Below the pieces are notes generated by a model. That model was given only the letters and a program-made list of their open reading frames with translations. It was not told the DNA's origin and made no database searches. Made by a program: the position numbers and the translations under genes. Positions 41,141 to 47,874 of a stretch of 64,000 nucleotides of DNA are shown piece by piece (positions within the stretch are counted from its first letter, which is position 1; the number at the start of each line of letters is the position of its first letter). This stretch comes from Rhizobiales bacterium 62-47 (GTDB lineage: Bacteria; Pseudomonadota; Alphaproteobacteria; Rhizobiales; Xanthobacteraceae). The stretch lies in assembly GCA_001899255.1 (NCBI GenBank), contig MKVX01000002.1:186001-250000 (forward strand), given 5' to 3'.

Positions 41141-43098
41141 GTCGCGTTGAATCCTCCGTAGATCGCCGGACCGGTGGTGCCATAATTAAGCACCTCCTGA
41201 TAGCGTTCGTTGAAGATATTCTCCCCGCGCGCAAAGACCTTCCAGGTCTTGTCGATCTTGTATTCGGTATAGAGATCGACACGCGTATAGGCCGCCAGCG
41301 GGTTACGCTCGCCCGTACTGCTGTAGCGACTCGAGACCGCCAGGATGCGCGGCTCGATCAGCCATTCGGGCGTCGGGGTAATGGTGACCGCAAAGCGCGC
41401 CAGATGCTCCGGACGCCGTGCCAGCACCAGGCCGGTCGCGAGATCGTAAGCCCGCAGATAGGTGTAAGCGGTCTTCACTCGCAGCAACCCCGGCAACACA
41501 TCTACGTCGTTACCGACTTCGAGGCCATAGGTCTCCGCCCGCGCCACATTGATGTAGTGCCCGAACGGCTGGGTCGGCGTGGGATCGAACGTGAAGTCGA
41601 TCAGATTGTCGAACTTGTTGTAGAAGCCGGTCAGCGACAACGTCACGCGGCCGTTGAACAGACTTTGATCGATGCCCGCATCGTAGCCGATGCTTTGCTC
41701 CGGCTGCAGGCTCCGGGTGCCGTAGGTTGGTTCATAGAGCTGGTACAGCGTCGGCGCCTTCGCCCCGGTACCGGCGCTGGCGTGCAGTTTGGTACCGGTC
41801 TCGGTGATGTTGTAGGCCGCCGTGGTGCGCCAGGTAGCAAAGGTGGACACGTCGACGACATCGTCAACGCGACCACCCATCGTCACCGTCAGCCGCTCGC
41901 CGATCGGCAGCTTCCACAGTGCAAACACCGAATTGGTGTCCTGCTGCGCGGTCAGGGTCTGTATGCGCGGCGACGGGATCGGCAACAGATCCGCAGCATA
42001 GGTCGCGGCGGTCTCATGCTGGGTACGCGCGCCGTAAATCAGCGTGCCCGCGGGGCCCATGCGCAGCGTGCCCTGATATTCCGCGCCAGAACTGTTGCCG
42101 ACGAAATCGGTAGCTGTGGCGAAGGAACTTGCGGGCGGCGCATTGATGGCTGTCGAGTAGTCGTTGAAGGTGCGGCTGGTCTGGGCTGCGAACGCCGTGA
42201 TGCTCTGGGTCAACATGCCGCCCAGCGAATCGACCGCCGCCTTGGCCCACATCTGTTGCTGCAGCTGCCTGGCGTTCGACAACGTATCCGGCGTCGAGCC
42301 AAACGACGCATCATAGGCCGAACGCGTGAAACTCGAGGTCAGGCCGGCATCGAAGCGAAAGCCTTCGCCTGCATCGTAACCGACGCGCGCGGAGCCGCCG
42401 ATACGGTCAAATCCATCGTTCTCGAGATTGGGGAATTTGGCTTCGATGGAGGGAATGCGATAGCCGTAGTTGGAAAATCCGTTGCTGTGCTGGCCAGTCC
42501 CGGTGACGGCATACGACCACGGACCGCTCGATCCGCTCATCGAGCCGGTGGTGGCCGCGGTGCCGTAGCTGCCGGCTTCCGTGCGCAGGTTGAATTGCGC
42601 CGGACCGCCGCCCTTCTTGGTGATGATGTTGATCACACCGCCCATGGCGTCGGAGCCATAGAGCGCACTCTGCGGGCCCCGCAACACCTCGATGCGCTCG
42701 ACCATCCCGGGCGGAATCAGCGCGAAGTTGAAATCACCGGCGGCGCCGGCGGGATCGTTGACGCGGACGCCATCGATCAACACCAGCGTCTGCCCGGTGT
42801 TGGCGCCACGCAGCATCACGCCCGTGGTGCCGGCCGGCCCACCGGCCTGCGTGAGCTGCAAACCCGGGACCGTGCGGAGCGCGTCGACAACCGAAGCAGC
42901 ACTGCTCCTTTCGAGTATTTCGCTACCGATGACACTGATCGTACTGCCGGTACTGCCGATCGGCTCCGGCGTGCGGTCTGCTGTGACGACAAGATCCGGG
43001 AGTTGTTGTGGCGCGGATTGCGCGTTGGCGGCACTGTAGATTGAGGACAGCACAAGACCCACTGCCGTACCGGCAGCATAACTGCAGAGATTCATCAT
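41134..43098 (-). CDS. btuB: TonB-dependent cobalamin receptor BtuB-like
   Basis: A 654-aa outer-membrane receptor. The signal peptide ends near AANAQ, a TonB-box-like LPDLVVTADRTPEPIG follows, then the plug domain with GVMLRGANTGQTLVLIDGVR, PPGMVERIEVLRGPQSALYG and SDAMGGVINIITKKG. The 22-strand barrel ends in a C-terminal aromatic residue (YGGFNATW), as outer-membrane insertion requires. GGAAGGGG precedes the ATGATG start. It lies 42 bases after a minus-strand cobalamin riboswitch, and btuC and btuD follow with overlaps. It imports corrinoids using TonB energy. Confidence 0.94.
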   Translation of the reverse strand: MMNLCSYAAGTAVGLVLSSIYSAANAQSAPQQLPDLVVTADRTPEPIGSTGSTISVIGSEILERSSAASVVDALRTVPGLQLTQAGGPAGTTGVMLRGANTGQTLVLIDGVRVNDPAGAAGDFNFALIPPGMVERIEVLRGPQSALYGSDAMGGVINIITKKGGGPAQFNLRTEAGSYGTAATTGSMSGSSGPWSYAVTGTGQHSNGFSNYGYRIPSIEAKFPNLENDGFDRIGGSARVGYDAGEGFRFDAGLTSSFTRSAYDASFGSTPDTLSNARQLQQQMWAKAAVDSLGGMLTQSITAFAAQTSRTFNDYSTAINAPPASSFATATDFVGNSSGAEYQGTLRMGPAGTLIYGARTQHETAATYAADLLPIPSPRIQTLTAQQDTNSVFALWKLPIGERLTVTMGGRVDDVVDVSTFATWRTTAAYNITETGTKLHASAGTGAKAPTLYQLYEPTYGTRSLQPEQSIGYDAGIDQSLFNGRVTLSLTGFYNKFDNLIDFTFDPTPTQPFGHYINVARAETYGLEVGNDVDVLPGLLRVKTAYTYLRAYDLATGLVLARRPEHLARFAVTITPTPEWLIEPRILAVSSRYSSTGERNPLAAYTRVDLYTEYKIDKTWKVFARGENIFNERYQEVLNYGTTGPAIYGGFNATW

Positions 43099-43139
43099 AG
43101 CCCCTTCCGTCGACCCACCGTCGAACCGAGTTAATGTTC

Positions 43140-43321
43140 GTCAGCGGCCGGTCTCCTGGCTCGCGGTCGTTATCCTGATCCGCCTTCCCGGACTCGCCAG
43201 CGCGAGGTCCAGTGGCTTTGTGGATCGGATGACCGCTTACAGTTGCGGGGGCAGCCGCGGCATTGGGGATGAATCCCCGCACCGCATTCCCGTTTCACCT
43301 CTCGAAAGAGGCACCGATGAC
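43140..43321 (-). ncRNA. Cobalamin riboswitch ahead of btuB-btuC-btuD
   Basis: Read on the minus strand: GAGGTGAAACGGGAATGCGG, then CGCGGCTGCCCCCGCAACTG with TAAGCGG, then GGGAAGGCGGATCAGG, and the B12 box GAGCCAGGAGACCGGCCGC. P1 arms GTCATCGG (43321-43314) and CCGCTGAC (43147-43140) pair with one mismatch. The aptamer ends 41 bases before the btuB ATG, close enough to control ribosome access. Confidence 0.93.
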
Positions 43322-43379
43322 AGCTGCTAACAAGCACGGCGCGTGCCGTCTTGCAACAAGTAAAAGCCGCACACCCAGT

Positions 43380-43408
43380 CCGGCGCCGGGGCTATGCGCC
43401 GGTCTTTT
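43380..43408 (+). terminator. Hairpin with T-run, plus-strand orientation
   Basis: CCGGCGC (43380-43386) and GCGCCGG (43396-43402) form a 7-bp stem with a 9-base loop followed by TCTTTT. It looks like an intrinsic terminator read rightwards, yet no plus-strand gene ends near it. It may stop antisense transcription coming out of the btuB region, or be chance. The rest of the 43322-43500 spacer shows nothing else. Confidence 0.35.
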
Positions 43409-43500
43409 AGCAACGTATTGCGGAATCGACGCGCGAACGCGCGCCAGCAATCGCTGGCCTGCTCGAGCAAACCAACGTGGTCACACTTGATGTTGTGAAA

Positions 43501-43519
43501 GATCGGCCGGACGCCGATC
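43501..43519 (-). terminator. Hairpin downstream of the small minus-strand gene
   Basis: GATCGGC (43501-43507) and GCCGATC (43513-43519) pair around CGGAC. Read on the minus strand it starts 11 bases after the stop of the gene at 43531 and is followed by a short TTTC. Likely 3' end of that transcript. Confidence 0.4.
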
Positions 43520-43530
43520 CGGCGAGATTG

Positions 43531-43767
43531 TCAGCCCGGTAGACGCACCATCGAGCGCGTTTTGGTCGCCGCGTCGTAGACTTGCACCTGCAACATCTGG
43601 AAGCGGTGCTTCAGCGCCATGCCCGCCTCCTCCGCGGCTTCGACGGTATCGTGATGTGATTTGAAATGTCCGTCCACGACCAACGAGTAGCCCTCGGTCG
43701 GTGCCTTGTCGGCGCGCACGATCTTGCGCGGGTGCGGTTCGTCCAGTTCGAGCTTCGGCTTCTTCAT
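43531..43767 (-). CDS. Small hypothetical protein, 78 aa
   Basis: A soluble basic protein from ATG 43767 with GGAG about 7 bases upstream; an in-frame ATG at 43788 lacks a site. The sequence starts MKKPKLELDEPHPRKIVRAD, has GYSLVVDGHFKSHHDTVEAA followed by EEAGMALKHRFQMLQVQVYD, and ends RSMVRLPG. The middle resembles small proteins of two beta strands and a helix that annotate a per-residue property, but I do not recognise a family. It is a stand-alone gene with its own apparent terminator. Third-position GC is like the neighbours, supporting coding. Confidence 0.6.
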   Translation of the reverse strand: MKKPKLELDEPHPRKIVRADKAPTEGYSLVVDGHFKSHHDTVEAAEEAGMALKHRFQMLQVQVYDAATKTRSMVRLPG

Positions 43768-44113
43768 CTCAACTCCATGTTGCCGCACCAGCCTCAGTCA
43801 AAGATGAGCGGCGACGCGAACGCGAGGTTTTGGCACGACGATGCCGCGCCTCAGCACTCGGTGAATTTACGGGATGCAACGGACTTTGCCGCACAACTTC
43901 ATGCGCCGGCGCAAATCATCGCGTTGCGGATTTGACCGGCATCATATCCCATGGAGGCGAGGATTGAAAGGTTTCAACATCCTCGCACACGAGGATGATC
44001 GGGAACCTGCCAGCAGCCAGTATTGCAGCCGTATCTGCTATTGTAGATTAACCCGGTTGCCGCGCGACACCCGCCCGGCCAACGAACGCATCTGGTGAGC
44101 AAAGGAATGCAGC

Positions 44114-44272
44114 ATGATGGGCCGCCGCAACGACCAGCCGGACAAGACGCCGCCGAAAGAAAAGCCCGCGAAGCCCAAGCCGCCCCCAAAAGACAACGAC
44201 GATTACCTAACCGATGCCGGCGACATCGCCACGCCGGAGCCGGATCGCGACGACGAACAGCGTGGCCTCTGA
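44114..44272 (+). CDS. Small proline/lysine/aspartate-rich protein, 52 aa
   Basis: Reading from ATG 44114 (or 44117): MMGRRNDQPDKTPPKEKPAK followed by PKPPPKDNDDYLTDAGDIAT and PEPDRDDEQRGL. AAAGGAA lies just upstream. Third positions are almost all G or C, as in known genes here, and the protein is strongly charged and probably disordered. No family recognised. Small proteins of this look are frequent as unannotated genes in Bradyrhizobium relatives. A longer frame on the same stretch (44095-44454) has poorer composition and was rejected. Confidence 0.5.
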   Translation: MMGRRNDQPDKTPPKEKPAKPKPPPKDNDDYLTDAGDIATPEPDRDDEQRGL

Positions 44273-44372
44273 CTCGCTGGTACATCGCGCCGAGCAGCCC
44301 GGAACGAGGGCAGTCATGCAGCGGCGCCGATAGACAAATGATGGTTTGCAACCTAGCGTCCGGCATCGCGAC

Positions 44373-45629
44373 ATGGAGTTTCATCACGGCATGGCCGAAT
44401 TGCTGGCTCAGCTCGAACCTGCAAAACGGGCAAGATCGCTGCGAACGCTCATAGCGATCTCCATCGCGCATTGGGTCAGCCACTATTATCTGCTCGTGCT
44501 GCCCATGCTGTTTCCGTTTCTCAAGGAACGCCTCGGTGTCGGCTTCATCGAGCTTGGACTTGCGCCCACCGTGGCTTCGGTCGTGTCGGCGCTGACGCAG
44601 GCGCCAATCGGTTATCTGGTGGATCGTGTTGGCGCGCGAATCATCTTGATGCTGGGGCTGTGTCTCGGCGGAAGCGCGTTCATTCTGCTCAGCATCCACC
44701 TAAGCTACCCAACCCTGATCGTCAGCGCTTTGCTGATCGGCCTCGGCAACAGCGTCTACCATCCGGGCAACTACGCCATCCTCTCCGCCCATATGGATGA
44801 AGCCAGGATGGGCCGCGCATTTTCAATTCATGCCTTCGCCGGATTCCTCGGCAGTGCCGTCGCGCCAGTGATCGTTGTCAGCCTGGTGGCCTGGTCCAGC
44901 GGACGCGGCGCACTGATCGCATCCGGCATCATCGGTCCGTTGACCGCGTTGCTGATTCTCGCCGTCGGCGTTCCGGATGCACGCGCGGCGGCGCGGAACG
45001 CTGCCGAACCAGCGAAGGCCCGCACCAACATCCTGACACCGGCGATTCTAACGCTGAGCGTGTTCTTCATGCTGCTCGGTCTGTCGGGTATCGGCATCAG
45101 CACCTTCGGCGTTGTTGCGCTCATCAACGGATATGGCAGTTCGTTTTCCGCCGCGAACATCGCACTCACAGCCTACCTCGGCGCGACTGCGATCGGTGTG
45201 CTCGCGGGCGGCTTGCTAGCAGATCGCACCGCACGCCACGGTCAACTGGCCGCTGTCTGCTTCGCCATCAACGCCGTGATCGTGCTGATGATTGCCACCA
45301 CGACGCTGGAAACAGCCTGGCTTACCGCGGCGATGGCGATGGCCGGTTTCCTCAGCGGCGTCATCGTGCCGTCGCGCGATATGATGGTGCGCAATGCCGC
45401 ACCGGCCGGTGCGGCCGGCCGCGCCTTCGGGATCACCTCCACCGGCTTCAACGTCGGTGGCATCATCGGGCCGCTGCTCTTTGGCTGGATCATGGATCAG
45501 CAGATGCCGCACTGGGTATTCGGTGCGTCGGCGATCTTCATGGCCGTCACCGTGTTGCTGGCGCTGCTCCCCGAAGCGAGAATGCGTCGCGCGGCCGACA
45601 AGACGGCAACGGGCACCATGCCGTCCTGA
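44373..45629 (+). CDS. MFS transporter, Fsr-like
   Basis: About 418 aa with 12 predicted membrane helices. TLIAISIAHWVSHYYLLVLP followed by MLFPFLKERLGVGFIELGLA at the N-terminus, GLGNSVYHPGNYAILSAHMD and AFSIHAFAGFLGSAVAPVIV are characteristic of the fosmidomycin-resistance (Fsr) branch. The central loop ARAAARNAAEPAKARTNILT divides two six-helix halves. ATG 44373 was taken; ATG 44391 with GGAG 12 bases upstream is equally possible. It is an exporter or carrier of unknown substrate; no catabolic partner is adjacent. Confidence 0.82.
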   Translation: MEFHHGMAELLAQLEPAKRARSLRTLIAISIAHWVSHYYLLVLPMLFPFLKERLGVGFIELGLAPTVASVVSALTQAPIGYLVDRVGARIILMLGLCLGGSAFILLSIHLSYPTLIVSALLIGLGNSVYHPGNYAILSAHMDEARMGRAFSIHAFAGFLGSAVAPVIVVSLVAWSSGRGALIASGIIGPLTALLILAVGVPDARAAARNAAEPAKARTNILTPAILTLSVFFMLLGLSGIGISTFGVVALINGYGSSFSAANIALTAYLGATAIGVLAGGLLADRTARHGQLAAVCFAINAVIVLMIATTTLETAWLTAAMAMAGFLSGVIVPSRDMMVRNAAPAGAAGRAFGITSTGFNVGGIIGPLLFGWIMDQQMPHWVFGASAIFMAVTVLLALLPEARMRRAADKTATGTMPS

Positions 45630-45630
45630 A

Positions 45631-45647
45631 GTCGAATCCGGTTCGAC
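45631..45647. terminator. Short hairpin between convergent MFS genes
   Basis: GTCGAA (45631-45636) and TTCGAC (45642-45647) form a 6-bp stem with 5-base loop in the 21-base gap between the two converging MFS genes. Too short for a confident terminator and no T-run, but its location fits a shared transcription end. Confidence 0.3.
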
Positions 45648-45650
45648 GGC

Positions 45651-46922
45651 TCAGGCGAATTTGGGCTCCGCGCTTTGCCGCATCAGCCGTGCCCGCTCCG
45701 TATTTGGCCACAGCAGCATTAGCCCCAGCACGCCGGATGCAATCATCACGATACCGTTGATGGTGAAGCCGTGCAGATAGCCCGCCATCAGTCCGGTGGA
45801 ATGCTGGATCACGCTGCCCATCACCGCCGGCGCGACAATGCCGGCCAAGGTATAGATCGCGCCGTAGATCGAAATCACCGCGCCGCGCTGCGACACCGGC
45901 GTGAACTCGCCGAGCATCGGCGGGCAAACCACATAGATCGAGCCGCAGAGTCCCGAACCGCAGACCAGCAAGGCGATGCGCAACCCCGCGCTGTCGACGT
46001 AAGGCAGCATCAGCAGAATCAAACCGCCAATCACCAGTGGCGTCGCACCGAGCACGCCCCGCGCACCACGCGTCGACATTCCGCGCGCTACCAGACGTTG
46101 CGAGACCCAGCCGGTCAGGATGACGACGCAAGCGCCGAACACCCACGGCAGGATCGAAATCAGACCGGCCTGATGTTGCGAGAAGCCGAGGCCTTGCACG
46201 ATGAAAGCCGTGAACCACGTCAGCCCCAGCGACAGCGCCCAGTAGGCGCCGAACGTTGCAATGCAGCAGCCTATGAAGGTCGGCGACATCAGAAGCCGCG
46301 CATAGGGGATGCGCGGCTCTTCCTTGGCCGCTGCCGCGGAAGGCACCAGCGGCCCCTCCTTGCCGAGCATCAGCCACGCCAGCGACCACAGCAGGCCGAC
46401 AATACCCAACGCGCCAAAGGCATAGTGCCAGGAATAGTTGACGATCAGCCAGTTCAATGACGGCACGGCGAGGATGACGCCGAACGCCGAACCTTGCGAC
46501 AGCACCGCAGTCGGCAGCGTACGCTTCTCGTCGGGGAACCACTTGTAGGCAGAATGAACCGCCACCGAAAAGGCCGGTCCCTCACCGGCGCCGAGAATGA
46601 TGCGGCAGATCAGCAGCGTAGTGAAGCTGACCGTTCCGACCATCGGGAACTGCGCCAGCGCCCAGATCACCGCCAGCACCAGCAAGACCCAGCGCGTCGC
46701 CACCCGATTGACGATGAAGCCGACAATGATCGCGGAAATCGAGAACAGGAAAAAGAACGACGATCCAAGCAGGCCGAACTGCTCGGCATCGAGCTTGAGA
46801 TCGTTCATGATCGGCACGCCGGCCAACCCGACGACAATTTTGTCGGCGAAATTCACCACCATGAAGAGAAACAGCAGGAAAGTGATGCGCCATGCACCCT
46901 TCGGAGTCGGTTGAGCCGTCAT
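45651..46922 (-). CDS. MFS transporter, anion:cation symporter type
   Basis: A 423-aa major facilitator carrier. WRITFLLFLFMVVNFADKIV followed by VGLAGVPIMNDL is the first helix and loop, with the GLLGSSFFFLFSISAIIVGF region next. GAGEGPAFSVAVHSAYKWFP is the hallmark of the ACS family (hexuronate, galactonate and phthalate carriers). It ends WPNTERARLMRQSAEPKFA. A purine-rich GCGGGGGGCG supports ATG 46922. It likely imports an organic anion with protons or sodium; the ligand is unknown. Confidence 0.85.
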   Translation of the reverse strand: MTAQPTPKGAWRITFLLFLFMVVNFADKIVVGLAGVPIMNDLKLDAEQFGLLGSSFFFLFSISAIIVGFIVNRVATRWVLLVLAVIWALAQFPMVGTVSFTTLLICRIILGAGEGPAFSVAVHSAYKWFPDEKRTLPTAVLSQGSAFGVILAVPSLNWLIVNYSWHYAFGALGIVGLLWSLAWLMLGKEGPLVPSAAAAKEEPRIPYARLLMSPTFIGCCIATFGAYWALSLGLTWFTAFIVQGLGFSQHQAGLISILPWVFGACVVILTGWVSQRLVARGMSTRGARGVLGATPLVIGGLILLMLPYVDSAGLRIALLVCGSGLCGSIYVVCPPMLGEFTPVSQRGAVISIYGAIYTLAGIVAPAVMGSVIQHSTGLMAGYLHGFTINGIVMIASGVLGLMLLWPNTERARLMRQSAEPKFA

Positions 46923-47220
46923 GATCGCCCCCCGCATCTGTCGCCCGACGTTAAATGCCCGGCCTTCATTTCAGCGATGCTATCCGGTGAATCGCGACAA
47001 TTGCAATCAGACATTTTCAATCAAGTCCGACGCGACTCATGCCTCCGGAGCAATGCATCCGGATCCCCCAGATGCGGTAGATATGTCCTATTGTTGCGAC
47101 GCATCAGGCCTTCGGGAAGCGTGCAGCAGGCGGCCTTTCTACTGCGATTGTGATTTGGTCGCGCGCGGTTGATATGGTTGCTGCACCACGGAAACGCTGG
47201 ATCATGCCAAACAAGATTCC

Positions 47221-47874
47221 ATGTTGAACGTTGTCAATTTAAGCAAAACCTATCGTTCGGCGCAGGACGAGGTCAGCGTGCTGCGCGGTGTCGACCTCCG
47301 TATTGCGGCCGGGGAAAGCGTGGCGCTGACTGGCGAATCCGGCAGCGGCAAAAGCACGCTCCTGCACCTGATCGCCGGGCTCGACGATGCCGACGGCGGC
47401 GAAGTATGGATCGCGACGACACAAGTCCTGGGATTATCCGACGCCGCGCGCGCAACATTGCGGCGGCAACAGCTCGGGCTGATCTTTCAACAGTTCAACC
47501 TGGTCCCGAGCCTGAGCGTCGCCGACAATCTCGCGCTGCAAGCGCGCCTCGCCGACCGTCACGATCCGGCCTGGCAAGCCGAGCTGGTCGAGCGCCTTGG
47601 CCTCGGCGAGATGATGAAGCGCTATCCCGAGCAGCTGTCCGGCGGCCAACAGCAGCGCGTCGCCATTGGGCGCGCGCTCGCGGTGAAGCCTGCGCTGCTG
47701 CTGGCGGATGAGCCGACCGGCAATCTCGACGAAGCCACCGCCGACGACGTCCTGCATCTGACCCGCGATCTGGTTGCCCGCAGCGGCTGTGCCTTCCTGA
47801 TGGTGACGCATTCCGCGCGGCTGGCCGCGATGCTCGACCGCCAGGTGCACCTGCATGCTGGACGTATCGCATGA
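47221..47874 (+). CDS. ABC transporter ATP-binding protein, LolD/AttE-like
   Basis: A 217-aa ATPase. Walker A is ALTGESGSGKSTLLHLIAGL, the Q-loop lies in RRQQLGLIFQQFNLVPSLSV, the signature is PEQLSGGQQQRVAIGRALAV, Walker B is PALLLADEPTGNLDEATADD, and the switch His is in MVTHSARLAAML. The LFNLVPSLS-like region and paired FtsX-type permease place it with LolD/MacB-type exporters that act on envelope substrates. The permease start overlaps its stop. With the lipocalin-like third gene this matches the attE-attF/G-attH arrangement. Confidence 0.9.
   Translation: MLNVVNLSKTYRSAQDEVSVLRGVDLRIAAGESVALTGESGSGKSTLLHLIAGLDDADGGEVWIATTQVLGLSDAARATLRRQQLGLIFQQFNLVPSLSVADNLALQARLADRHDPAWQAELVERLGLGEMMKRYPEQLSGGQQQRVAIGRALAVKPALLLADEPTGNLDEATADDVLHLTRDLVARSGCAFLMVTHSARLAAMLDRQVHLHAGRIA

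Noticed and set aside
41404-43044. A 546-codon plus-strand frame opposite btuB
   Set aside because: Antisense shadow of a well-recognised TonB-dependent receptor; no ribosome-binding site and low-complexity Arg/Gly-rich protein.
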